Of a stretch of 64,000 nucleotides of DNA, positions 41,837-50,965 are shown piece by piece. The stretch's first letter is position 1, and each line of letters begins with the position of its first letter. Made by a program: the position numbers and the translations under genes. The stretch lies in assembly GCA_031425155.1 (NCBI GenBank), contig JANPIV010000036.1:1-64000 (forward strand), read 5' to 3'. Source of the stretch: M3007 sp031425155 (lineage in GTDB: Bacteria; Bacteroidota; Bacteroidia; Chitinophagales; Saprospiraceae). The notes beneath the pieces are model-generated. The model saw only the letters and a list, made by a program, of their open reading frames with translations. It was not told the origin of the DNA and ran no database searches.

Positions 41837-44152
41837 ATGCATATTCGTAATCATATACTCACCCTCCTCCTTGCCGGATGCACCGGCCTGCTCTTTGCCC
41901 AAACCGTTGGGCCGGTCACGATTCAATTTAAAAATGAAGCCGGGGTGAATACCAAAGGCCTGGAGTTCAGCCCTACTTTCTATGAAGACGGCATTGTTTT
42001 CATCTCGACGAATACCGCCGGGCTGAAAAAAGAGACCGACCCGGCTTTGAAACTGCCAGCGATGTCCATCCTGCGTTCGCGCCGCGATGCGGAAGGTGCC
42101 CTGTCCACCCCGGAGCCATTTGCCAAAGAGCTTTCGACCCTCTACCACGAGGGGCCAGTATGTTTCGACCGTACGGCGGAAAACGTTTATTTTTCCCGCA
42201 ATACGGAATTGAACGGCAAACCTATTCTGGCCGCCGATGGTCGCCAGAAAATGCGCATTTATTCTTCCAGAAAAACGGGCAGTACCTGGGGCGAACCGGC
42301 TCCTTTGCCATTTAACTTCGGGGAATTCGACGACTGTCACCCCGCGATCAGCATTGACGGTGACAAATTGTTTTTTTCCTCCAACCGCCCCGGCGGCAAA
42401 GGTGGCATGGACCTGTATGTCTCTTACAAAGTCGGCGATTCGTGGAGCGAACCCGTCAATCTCGGTGATGGCGTCAATACGGCCGGCAACGAAGTATTTC
42501 CCTTCATCCACGCTGATGGTACGCTCTATTATGCCTCTACGGCATTGGAAGAAAATAAAGGCGGGCTGGACATGTATTTCGTGCGCCCCGAAGGCAGCGG
42601 CTGGACCAAACCCGCCAACCTGGGGACTCCGTTCAATACCGCAGGCGACGATTTTGGTCTTATTGTTGACCTCAATAAAATCAATGGTTATTACTCCTCC
42701 AATGGTGCCGGTGGCGCGGGTGGCGATGAAATATTCAACTTTCACACCGAAAATGGCACACTGGACGACTATTTGTTGCAAAACAAACCGCAGGCGCAGC
42801 CAGTGGACATAAAAGTCGTGGTGACGGACAAACGCACCGGGCAGCCACTGGCTGGTGCGGACGTAAAAATCACCAACGCCGCTGGCGAAAACGTGATCGG
42901 TCGGGACGATGCGGGCAACCTCATTACCCTGCAAACCGTGGATGGCCAGGATGTGATAAAAGCCATGACGCCCAACGGCGGCCTCAGCGGTAATACCGAT
43001 AATCAGGGGCGTTTTGCCGGAGAAGTAGTGCCGGGCAGCTATGTGATCAATGTGGCCAAACAAGGCTATCAAACCAAGCAACTGCGCTTGCCAATTACGC
43101 AGCCAGGTAACGAGATACCTGTGCAAATGGAGCAGGCCAATGTGGCTGGAAAAGCGCACTGGCAGGCTTCCATGTTCAATTATATGACGAATGCACCCAT
43201 GGCTGGTGCGGCGGTCGTCCTCACGAATCAGACCACTGGCCAGCGCGACACGGTGTACGCCGATGAAAATGGTCTCGTGGATTCCTACCTCGATCCGAAT
43301 ACCAAATACAAGGTGGACATTTTGCAGGGGGGCCGTCTGGTGGGTAGTAGCACCATAGATACGCAGGGTTGGGCAGCCAATGGGCCCGCAATTACCCAGA
43401 ATTTCTCGGTAGCACCCGTTATGCCCGGCTCGAAGATCGAGTTGCCCAATATTTATTACAACTTCAATGATGCCACCCTGCGTCCCGATGCCCGCCAGGA
43501 CCTGAACCTGGTCGTCGCCTTGATGCGGCAACAGCCGACTATGACCGTCGAACTGGCCAGCCATACCGACTGTCGGGGCAGTGCTTATTATAACCAGGAC
43601 CTCAGCCAGCGCCGTGCCAACGGAGTGGTCGAGTACCTGACTTCGCAGGGCATTGACCGCGCCCGGCTACGTCCGGTGGGCTATGGAGAAAGCGAGCCCC
43701 GGAACACCTGTACCGATGGCGAAGCCTGCACGGAGCAACAGCATGCCCGCAACCGGCGCACCGAAATGCGCATGATTTCCGGTCTGCAAGCCGCTTCGGT
43801 GGTGTATGTGGATGGCCAGATCAACGGGGGAGAGCCTGCTCCACAGAACGCACCCGTGAAAGTCGCGCCCCTGACGCCTGGCAGCCCCGTGCCTGCCTCC
43901 ACCGTGGGTACTGGCCAGCGCAATGCCTACTACGTTATCGCCGGGTCCTTCCTGATGGAAAACCGGGCGCAGAATCGCCTCAGCGAACTTCAGGCGGCGG
44001 GTTACCCGGATGCCGAAGTGATCCGCTTTCCGAATTCCACTTTTTATTCCGTTAGTGCCGGTAAGTTTGCTTCCCGGTCGGAAGCTGTAACAGTGGAAAA
44101 GAAACTGGAAGGCGAAAACAATATTGAGGCCTTTGTCCGGGCCGTACAGTAA
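41837..44152 (+). CDS. OmpA-family protein with PD40-like repeats, CarboxypepD-like domains and a C-terminal SPOR domain
   Basis: A 771-residue envelope protein. The N-terminus (MHIRNHILTLLLAGC, then TGLLFAQ) offers both a lipobox (LLAGC) and an -AQ signal peptidase I site, so anchoring is ambiguous. Residues about 45-310 contain PD40/WD40-like blades (KLFFSSNRPGGKGGMDLYVS). Two carboxypeptidase-regulatory-like domains follow (about 330-415, 435-510). The OmpA domain (about 534-650; NFNDATLRPDARQDL, HTDCRGSAYYNQDLSQRRA, GYGESEP) binds peptidoglycan. A SPOR domain (about 696-771; YYVIAGSFLMENRAQNRL) is also a peptidoglycan binder. PorE-like T9SS proteins share PD40, CarboxypepD and OmpA but have TPRs, which are absent here. 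Confidence 0.9.
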   Translation: MHIRNHILTLLLAGCTGLLFAQTVGPVTIQFKNEAGVNTKGLEFSPTFYEDGIVFISTNTAGLKKETDPALKLPAMSILRSRRDAEGALSTPEPFAKELSTLYHEGPVCFDRTAENVYFSRNTELNGKPILAADGRQKMRIYSSRKTGSTWGEPAPLPFNFGEFDDCHPAISIDGDKLFFSSNRPGGKGGMDLYVSYKVGDSWSEPVNLGDGVNTAGNEVFPFIHADGTLYYASTALEENKGGLDMYFVRPEGSGWTKPANLGTPFNTAGDDFGLIVDLNKINGYYSSNGAGGAGGDEIFNFHTENGTLDDYLLQNKPQAQPVDIKVVVTDKRTGQPLAGADVKITNAAGENVIGRDDAGNLITLQTVDGQDVIKAMTPNGGLSGNTDNQGRFAGEVVPGSYVINVAKQGYQTKQLRLPITQPGNEIPVQMEQANVAGKAHWQASMFNYMTNAPMAGAAVVLTNQTTGQRDTVYADENGLVDSYLDPNTKYKVDILQGGRLVGSSTIDTQGWAANGPAITQNFSVAPVMPGSKIELPNIYYNFNDATLRPDARQDLNLVVALMRQQPTMTVELASHTDCRGSAYYNQDLSQRRANGVVEYLTSQGIDRARLRPVGYGESEPRNTCTDGEACTEQQHARNRRTEMRMISGLQAASVVYVDGQINGGEPAPQNAPVKVAPLTPGSPVPASTVGTGQRNAYYVIAGSFLMENRAQNRLSELQAAGYPDAEVIRFPNSTFYSVSAGKFASRSEAVTVEKKLEGENNIEAFVRAVQ

Positions 44153-44275
44153 ATAACAGATAATCAATGGGTTAAGCCAGTATTTCGCTGTGGATGAAAG
44201 AATAAAAAACACGACAGAATAGCGGACAGACAAAAAACAATCTTGTTTTTGCGAACTGCAAGGGAGTGAGTTTGT

Positions 44276-44283
44276 TACTTTTG
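44276..44283 (+). promoter_or_regulatory. Bacteroidota -7 promoter element for the ferredoxin gene
   Basis: TACTTTTG, followed by CGG, fits TAnnTTTG. A TTTG at 44248-44251 could be the -33 element, although the 24-base spacing is slightly long. It is 28 bases before the ferredoxin ATG. Confidence 0.5.
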
Positions 44284-44311
44284 CGGCTTGTAAAAAAAAG
44301 TTGACTACGCT

Positions 44312-44659
44312 ATGGCGATTATGATTACCGATGAGTGCATTAATTGCGGGGCCTGTGAACCAGAATGCCCCAATAATGCTATTTACGAAGGTGGAGTAGA
44401 ATGGGCCATCGCCGATGGCAACACCGTGACCGGGGGCTATCGCCTGGAGGATGGAGCCGTCGTGGACGCGGCCAGCAAGCAAAATCCCGTCTCGAACGAA
44501 TACTATTATATCGTGCCGGACAAGTGTACCGAGTGCGTTGGTTTCCACGAAGAGCCGCAGTGTGCCGCCGTTTGTCCGGTGGATTGCTGTGTGCCCGATC
44601 CCGACCGGGTGGAGGCCAAAGAGGAGTTATTAGACAGGAAAGCGCGCTTGCACCTGTAA
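44312..44659 (+). CDS. 2[4Fe-4S] ferredoxin, YfhL-like
   Basis: A 115-residue cytoplasmic electron carrier. Two cluster motifs are visible: C9-x2-C12-x2-C15-x3-C19-P, and C72-x2-C75-x8-C84-x3-C88-P with an extra C92-C93. The 40-residue insert between them (INCGACEPECPNNAIYEGGV, then EWAIADGN ... YYYIVPDKC) and the extended second loop (VGFHEEPQ) are typical of the YfhL/Alvin-type ferredoxins of aerobes. It likely serves a general electron-transfer role. It is a single-gene unit, with its own promoter candidate upstream and terminator downstream. Confidence 0.93.
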   Translation: MAIMITDECINCGACEPECPNNAIYEGGVEWAIADGNTVTGGYRLEDGAVVDAASKQNPVSNEYYYIVPDKCTECVGFHEEPQCAAVCPVDCCVPDPDRVEAKEELLDRKARLHL

Positions 44660-44693
44660 AGAGGCTGCTCGCGGATTTAAGATAGAAAAATTT

Positions 44694-44726
44694 AGCCACT
44701 TCGGGTTTTCCCGGGGTGGCTTTTTT
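44694..44726 (+). terminator. Intrinsic terminator after the ferredoxin gene
   Basis: AGCCACTTCGGG and CCCGGGGTGGCT form a 12-bp stem with two G-U pairs around a short loop, followed by TTTTTT. Confidence 0.85.
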
Positions 44727-44988
44727 AGTATGCGGTACTTTTTCGACTAGTAAAGGCAAACATAATTGATAAACGGCGAATATGGCCCGGTTGTTGATTG
44801 CTATTAAACAGAATTTTTGTTGGCATTGTATATTATTTACCAATAACAACAAAAAATATACATTGGCAAGCAGTTTCTTATTCTGGAAATTGTATTGTTT
44901 TGTACTTTATTACAAAGATAGATTTACATCTTTGAATTCCTCCAACACCTAATGTTCACCTCTTTTACCACTTTTCCAACCAAATGTT
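44727..44988. other. Upstream region of the LamG/HYR giant
   Basis: About 260 AT-rich bases with no gene. CATCTTTG (44927-44934) matches the -7 consensus at seven of eight positions, with TTTG at 44899-44902 as a possible -33. This would give a leader of about 45 bases before the ATG at 44989. A TTGGCATTGTATATT/AATATACATTGGCAA pair near 44819-44867 is a weak inverted repeat. Confidence 0.35.
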
Positions 44989-47900
44989 ATGCGAAAAACC
45001 TTACTCTTCCTGTGTGCCGCACTTCTCGCTTGCAACCAATTACATGCACAATGCACCAATCGCTGCCTCGATTTTGATCCAACTGCTCCGGTTGATTATG
45101 TGGAAAGTAGTTTCCCGACCATGGGCAATTCGGATTTTACGGTCGAAACACGTTTTTTTTGTACTTCTAGTGGTGCCAATATTCGCCGCCTGTTTGGTTT
45201 TGGCGGTAATAACACCCGTTTTGAAATAGCCGAAAGTGGAGGGCTGCTACGCTTTATTCGCCAAGTAAGTGGTGGTACTGGAACTTTGTTTACTATTACT
45301 TCGCCCAATGTACGGGATGGGCAATGGCATCATCTGGCCGCTACCCGTAGCGGGCCAGCCGTGCTGGTTTATCTGGATGGGATTCAGGTCTATTCTACGA
45401 CTTTGCCAGGTATGCTGGCTACTACTGCACTTCGGCTGGGTGCACCGGTCCTGAGTGCAAATACCACTACTACCTGGGATGGGCGCATAGATGAGGTGCG
45501 GGTTTGGAATACGGCGCGCACCCTGGCGCAGATCAGTGAGTTCCGGTTTTGTTGGGTTCCTTGTACCAGTACCGGCCTTTTAGCCTATTATCGCTTCGAT
45601 CAGGGCATACCAGATGGTAATAACCCCAACGAGACCATTTTGGAGGACTGCCGTGACCAGATTAATGGCCTTTTGCAGGGATTTGCCCTCACCGGCAGCA
45701 ATTCCAACTGGACATGCAGCAACGATGCCGCCTTTACCAGTGGTTTCTGTTGTGCTGCAGCATTTACTGTGCAGCAAAGCTGCGGCACGGTCACTTTCAC
45801 CAATACCACCCCGGGCAGCTTCACCTCTGCCTGGAATTTCGGCGATGGCACCACCAGTCCACAGTCCAGCCCAACGCATACTTATCAGGTTTCCGGCACC
45901 TATACCGTCACCCTGACGATTACGCTACCCACAGGAACCCCCTGTTCGGTGCAGCAGACCATCACCGTGACCGCCGATAACACTGCTCCCACCGTGACCT
46001 GCAAAAACAAATTCGTGGACTTCAATAACGGGGAAAGCTCCTACCCCCTTCTGTCCGGCGATGTACTGCTATCAGGCAGCGATAATTGTTGTGCCACCAA
46101 TACCTTAGTGTATAGTATTGTGGGCCAGACAGTGTATACTTGCGCCGATGCCTGCCCCTCTGCACCAAAAACGGTGACCCTCGTGGCCACAGATTGTGCC
46201 GGTAACACGAGTACCTGCACTGCACAGGTGCAAGTGCGTGACATGACACCGCCTAATGTACTTTGTAAGCCCGCCACGCTTCTCCTCACTGCTACCGGAT
46301 CGGCAGTATTGACTACGAGCATGGTGGACAATGGTTCTACGGATAACTGTTCCATACAAAGCTCAGTGGTCACGCCCAATACGTTCACCTGCGACCAGGC
46401 TTGCCTGGCACCGGTTACGGTGGTCTTTAGGGCTACCGACTGCGCCGGAAATACGAGAACCTGCACGGCGCAAGTAACAGTCAGAGACCAGCTGCCGCCG
46501 GTGTTGCTCTGTCCGGCCAGCATCACACTTAATACTGCTCCGAATCTCTGTTCCCAAGTGATCAATCAGTTTGGGGCGACAGCGACTGATAATTGTCCAG
46601 GGGTGAGCACAATCAATTATCAATTGTCTGGTGCTACCACTGGCACTGGTAGCGGCGTATTAAATGGTGTTTCATTCAATGCAGGAGTCACCACGGTAGC
46701 CTTCACGGCGGTGGACAGATGTATTAATTCGGGTGCTTGCACGGCTACGGTGACGGTGCGGGATGTCGAGTCGCCGGTGATCCTTTGTCCGCCGAACCAG
46801 ACAATAAATTGTAATCCGGCTACCAATACGGCTTCTTTGATTTTGCTTCCTCCGTTGATCCTGACAGATAATTGTCCGGGGGGAATAGGTTATGTATCTA
46901 ACCTTCCACCGATTAGTGAGGTACCCTGCGGTACGATCACAGTGGTGCATTATACGGCCACGGATGCCAATGGTAATTCTGCGCAATGCACCTACCAGGT
47001 AACTGCTACTCCGCCGCCTGGTTGTTCTTGCGGCTTTTCCGGGGTAACTTTTACCGAACCTGCCCAGCCACCCATTGTGCATCAGGTCGCTTGCGGAGAA
47101 TCAATATTTGATCTGGGTTGCACCGAGGGAAAAACCTATTCGTTTGCGGGCAATTTCTCTTGCCTGCCTCCTAACACTATTTCCTGTGCGCCCAGCAACC
47201 TGAGCTGGATTATAACCAACGCCGCTGGTACTACGGTGGCTTCGGGCGCGCTGACCGGCCCGGATTTTGGTGCAACTTTTAGTGGTAATAGCATCCTGAC
47301 CCCGGGAACCTATACGTTGACTTTGCAGGGTGCTTGTGGCACTAACCAGTGTAGCTGCGTCATTCGCCTGCGGGTAACTGGTTGCGGAGCCTGCACCTGT
47401 GGGCAGTTTACGGGCATGGCGATTAGCCGGAGATCGACTACCAGCACCAACCCGGTTATTTCGGTCTCTCTGGCTTGCAACCAAAATGCCACGATGCCTT
47501 GTCCGGTAAAAGATTTGAATTGGCACTTAACCGGTTCGTTTGCCTGTGTGGGCCAATGCGCACCGACCAATATGACCTGGCAGATTAAAAACAGCAGCAG
47601 CGTGGTGGTGGCTTCGGGCATTATGGCGACTTCTCCTTTTAATGTTTTTTTTAGTGGTAATGCGATTAGCACAGCGGGCACTTACACGGTGACTTTGCAG
47701 GCCAATTGCGGAGGAAGTATATGTACCTGTGTGTCAACTTTAGTGGTAGATTGTTCGGAGCAGGATCCGATTTTTGATTGTGGAGATGCCGTTATCACCT
47801 GTTATTCCGGCAATAGAACTGGTAATAACCCAAGTGGCGTGGTAATGGCCATATTACCAGTAAGGGATCGCACAGGCATAGCTATTCCATCAACTCCAAC

Positions 47901-50733
47901 AGATATGTCTGCTCTTTTCCCTAAGTACATGGACCCAACCTGGACAGCCTCAAATATGGGAGAAATATTTGGTGTTACAACGGATCGAAATCAGAATATT
48001 TACGTCGCAGCCACCAGCATATATCCTGTTGATTACTGGGGAATTTCACCTTTAAATACAGGTGGTGAAATATATAAAATTGATGCTAATAGTGGTGCTG
48101 TGACTCTGTTTGTTAGATTGCCTAACTCCGGGCAAGGCTTGGGTAACTTAAGTTATGCTAAATCATCTAGCGGAGCAAACCTGATTTTCGTAACTAACTG
48201 GGATGATGGCGCTATTTATAGGATTGATTTAGATAACTACAATAATAATCCCAGCTCTACTGCCAATTACACTTCATTTAATCCCTTCGATCCGGATAAT
48301 CCAAGTGATTTCTATCCTCCTCCTGGTGAATTATTGTGGGGAATAGATTATAATCCCTCCGATGAAAAATTGTATTTTGGAAGATGGATGCAGAATGGTG
48401 GAAGTGTGGGTGCTCCTAATGATTGCCACAACTGCTCCGGGTTAGATTATAATATTGGGTTGGGGGCTAATGAAATATGGTCAGTTCAACTCGATAACGT
48501 AGGAAATTTTAGCGGCAATCTACACCCAGAAGTTACCCTGACTCCCGTACACACAATTCAGACAAATTCCGGTGCTGCAGTAATTACAAATCCTGTATCG
48601 GATATTTCATTTTCAATGGATGGGGAAAGGATGTTGATCTCCGAACGTTCCATGTGTTGTCCTGACGAGAGTGGAGCACACAGGGCCCGGGTCATAGAAT
48701 ATGAGTACCTAACACATTGGACATTGAAACAAACATTTTATCTGGGCATGCAGGGTGGTACCCTGGGTACTAATTCATCTGGAGGTACTGATTACGGTTA
48801 TGAATCCTTTGATGACAACAATCCGGATTTCCGTCCAGGCTGTGATGAAATGGTTTGGGCTACCTGCGATCTAGTACAACATCAAACATACGGCGCAGCA
48901 GGTATTCCAGCGTCTGGGAATAGTAGTACTAATTTAAATGCTTACCTCATCAATATTTCCGAGGCCCCCTTAGGCATAGATAAGCGGTTGATTGGTGACA
49001 TTGATATATTTAAATGCCATAGCTGCGTCGAAACACCCCCCTGCGATGCCGTATCCGCCTCTATCCTGCCTGTCTCCGATCCCACTCAGCCGGATAGAGC
49101 CTGTTGTAACCGCATTTTCCTCAATAATGCCGTACCGACCACCTTTGCTTCGGTAAATATTTCAGTCAGCGGGGCCAGCCTGAATGTTCTGGACATCACC
49201 CCGGACGCTGGCTGGAGCATCAGTGGTTTTGTGAGTAATGTGTCCGTCGCATTGGAGCATAGTAATGGATATGTACCAACCGGGGCCTATCCGCTGGGCG
49301 TTATTTGCCTCACCGACATTACGGCACCGGAACAGACGATTACCCTGCAGTTTCTGGATGCACAGGGTTTTATACTCTGCGATACGACCTTCAAAATTCA
49401 CTGCGACTACTGCGTTTCTATCGTACAGGACACTATTCAGTGCAACGAGGCCACCAGCCAGCTCACGATGAATTTCTGCGTGGACATGGCTAACACGCTC
49501 GATTGGCATGCCAATTCTATCGTCCTGACCCCGCCGCCGGGCATTACGATCACTCCGTCGGCATTCCCCTTGCCGAACCTTGCTCCCGATGCTGGGCCTT
49601 ACTGCATTCCGGTGACCTTCCAGATTACCATAGCACCCGGTACCAATGTGGACAATGCCTGCATCAGTTTTACTATCCATGAGGCCGATGTGACCCAGGG
49701 ATTGCCGCCACTACGGTGCTGCACAGTAGAAAAATGTTATCCTTTGCTAGACTGCTGCCCCAACCATGTAGTGGCCACCGAGGTGGAAACATCCGCAGGC
49801 AGATGCTGCTGGAAATTCACAGTCACTCAACCGGCAGGCACGGCGCAATTTGTAACGCTCAATGTGTTGCCAGCCGGTTCGCCAGTGGTCATCAATGCTA
49901 TTCTGCCCAGCGCAAACTGGGATTTCACGCTGAATCCGCCGCAAGGCGTCACTTTTACGCCCGATCCATCGGCGTCGTTACCAGCCACGGATATCTTGCC
50001 CACCGTCTGCTTTGAGGTGCCGGATGGTAGTCCCGTGCCACAATTGCTGGAATTTGTCTGGTCCAGCCAGGAAGCCGTGCTTTGCCGCGATACAGCCATG
50101 CTCGACTGCGATCCTTACTCACCCTGCGCCAACATTGATTCTATCCGCCTGATCTGTAACCCAGGCGGGACCGGGCAGACGTACACGATAGAGGTGACCA
50201 ATAATACAGAACCACCGGTGACGGTCACCCACATCGCTGCGGTGAATGTCGTGCCTGCCGGTGGCGTGACGGGTACGGGTATTTTCCCGGTCGGCAGTCT
50301 GGCACCCGGTGCTACCACCACGCTGCAAATTCCGGTCAACGGTCCAGCGAGCAGTAATGTGTGCTTCCAACTAAACCTGTATCAACAAACGGGGCCATTG
50401 ACTTTTGTAGAGTGTTGCGTCACCGAAGTGCAGCACTGTGTGCGGCTTGGCACGTGTATTCCTACCAACAGCCGCCAGTCCCTTGAGATTTATCCCAATC
50501 CGACCCGGGGCAATGTGACCCTGCGTTTTGGCGAAGCGGGAAGCCCCGAAAAATACAGCATTCGCCTGCGCGATGTAATGGGCCGGTTGCTGCTGGAGGA
50601 AGCAATACCGGAGGGCGTACTGTTGCATGAAGTGCAGCTGCCAGCGTCGGCCAACGGGTTGATATTCATGGAATTCCTGGAAGATCAACGGCGCGTTTGG
50701 GTGGAAAAACTGGTCAAACAAAGCTGGGATTAG
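44989..50733 (+). CDS. Giant multidomain surface protein: LamG, PKD, HYR, cysteine-rich repeats, beta-propeller, T9SS sorting domain
   Basis: A 1914-residue secreted protein. Signal peptide about 1-20 (MRKTLLFLCAALLACNQLHA). A LamG/concanavalin-like domain spans about 22-215 (HHLAATRSGPAVLVYLDGIQ; DEVRVWNTAR). A PKD domain is at about 255-330 (WNFGDGTTSPQSSPTHTY). About four HYR-like modules run to 680, and then two Cys-rich repeats (each starting CSCG or CTCG) run to about 920. Residues about 925-1345 are a propeller-like region (GEIFGVTTDRNQNIYVAATS; LLWGIDYNPSDEKLYFGRWM). A duplicated, Cys-rich block (about 1350-1830) is shared with the protein at 50966. The sorting domain (EIYPNPTRGNVTL, ending KLVKQSWD) closes it. 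The propeller stretch is AT-richer than its flanks. Probably an adhesin or matrix protein. Confidence 0.88.
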   Translation: MRKTLLFLCAALLACNQLHAQCTNRCLDFDPTAPVDYVESSFPTMGNSDFTVETRFFCTSSGANIRRLFGFGGNNTRFEIAESGGLLRFIRQVSGGTGTLFTITSPNVRDGQWHHLAATRSGPAVLVYLDGIQVYSTTLPGMLATTALRLGAPVLSANTTTTWDGRIDEVRVWNTARTLAQISEFRFCWVPCTSTGLLAYYRFDQGIPDGNNPNETILEDCRDQINGLLQGFALTGSNSNWTCSNDAAFTSGFCCAAAFTVQQSCGTVTFTNTTPGSFTSAWNFGDGTTSPQSSPTHTYQVSGTYTVTLTITLPTGTPCSVQQTITVTADNTAPTVTCKNKFVDFNNGESSYPLLSGDVLLSGSDNCCATNTLVYSIVGQTVYTCADACPSAPKTVTLVATDCAGNTSTCTAQVQVRDMTPPNVLCKPATLLLTATGSAVLTTSMVDNGSTDNCSIQSSVVTPNTFTCDQACLAPVTVVFRATDCAGNTRTCTAQVTVRDQLPPVLLCPASITLNTAPNLCSQVINQFGATATDNCPGVSTINYQLSGATTGTGSGVLNGVSFNAGVTTVAFTAVDRCINSGACTATVTVRDVESPVILCPPNQTINCNPATNTASLILLPPLILTDNCPGGIGYVSNLPPISEVPCGTITVVHYTATDANGNSAQCTYQVTATPPPGCSCGFSGVTFTEPAQPPIVHQVACGESIFDLGCTEGKTYSFAGNFSCLPPNTISCAPSNLSWIITNAAGTTVASGALTGPDFGATFSGNSILTPGTYTLTLQGACGTNQCSCVIRLRVTGCGACTCGQFTGMAISRRSTTSTNPVISVSLACNQNATMPCPVKDLNWHLTGSFACVGQCAPTNMTWQIKNSSSVVVASGIMATSPFNVFFSGNAISTAGTYTVTLQANCGGSICTCVSTLVVDCSEQDPIFDCGDAVITCYSGNRTGNNPSGVVMAILPVRDRTGIAIPSTPTDMSALFPKYMDPTWTASNMGEIFGVTTDRNQNIYVAATSIYPVDYWGISPLNTGGEIYKIDANSGAVTLFVRLPNSGQGLGNLSYAKSSSGANLIFVTNWDDGAIYRIDLDNYNNNPSSTANYTSFNPFDPDNPSDFYPPPGELLWGIDYNPSDEKLYFGRWMQNGGSVGAPNDCHNCSGLDYNIGLGANEIWSVQLDNVGNFSGNLHPEVTLTPVHTIQTNSGAAVITNPVSDISFSMDGERMLISERSMCCPDESGAHRARVIEYEYLTHWTLKQTFYLGMQGGTLGTNSSGGTDYGYESFDDNNPDFRPGCDEMVWATCDLVQHQTYGAAGIPASGNSSTNLNAYLINISEAPLGIDKRLIGDIDIFKCHSCVETPPCDAVSASILPVSDPTQPDRACCNRIFLNNAVPTTFASVNISVSGASLNVLDITPDAGWSISGFVSNVSVALEHSNGYVPTGAYPLGVICLTDITAPEQTITLQFLDAQGFILCDTTFKIHCDYCVSIVQDTIQCNEATSQLTMNFCVDMANTLDWHANSIVLTPPPGITITPSAFPLPNLAPDAGPYCIPVTFQITIAPGTNVDNACISFTIHEADVTQGLPPLRCCTVEKCYPLLDCCPNHVVATEVETSAGRCCWKFTVTQPAGTAQFVTLNVLPAGSPVVINAILPSANWDFTLNPPQGVTFTPDPSASLPATDILPTVCFEVPDGSPVPQLLEFVWSSQEAVLCRDTAMLDCDPYSPCANIDSIRLICNPGGTGQTYTIEVTNNTEPPVTVTHIAAVNVVPAGGVTGTGIFPVGSLAPGATTTLQIPVNGPASSNVCFQLNLYQQTGPLTFVECCVTEVQHCVRLGTCIPTNSRQSLEIYPNPTRGNVTLRFGEAGSPEKYSIRLRDVMGRLLLEEAIPEGVLLHEVQLPASANGLIFMEFLEDQRRVWVEKLVKQSWD

Positions 50734-50752
50734 GCCAAAAAGGTAATAAAAC

Positions 50753-50858
50753 GAGGCTGTCTCATAAGTTGAAAATTTGACAGGATGAACCAGAGGTACA
50801 GGGTTGAAAACTTGTAAATCATTTTATCCTGTCAAAAAAACACTTATGAGACAGCTTC
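50753..50858. mobile_element. Foldback (MITE-like) element with IS-end-like terminal repeats
   Basis: Ends GAGGCTGTCTCATAAGT (50753-50769) and ACTTATGAGACAGCTTC (50842-50858) are inverted copies matching 16 of 17. An inner pair TTGACAGGAT/ATCCTGTCAA lies inside. The end resembles the GAGGCTGTCTCA-type ends seen in some transposons (for example IS1182-like). It has no coding capacity. No clear target-site duplication was seen. Confidence 0.7.
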
Positions 50859-50965
50859 ATTTAATCAATGCTTCCTCTCTTCATTTCTTCCAAGAAAATT
50901 ACGACTGCCCGCCCAAATGCGCTGTTGCAGATTAGGCGGGCTGCGGTAAATTCCAACCCGACTCT

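Noticed and set aside
41696..43564. 622-residue antisense open frame over PorP/OmpA genes
   Set aside because: Shadow of two well-supported genes; no signal, domain or start context.
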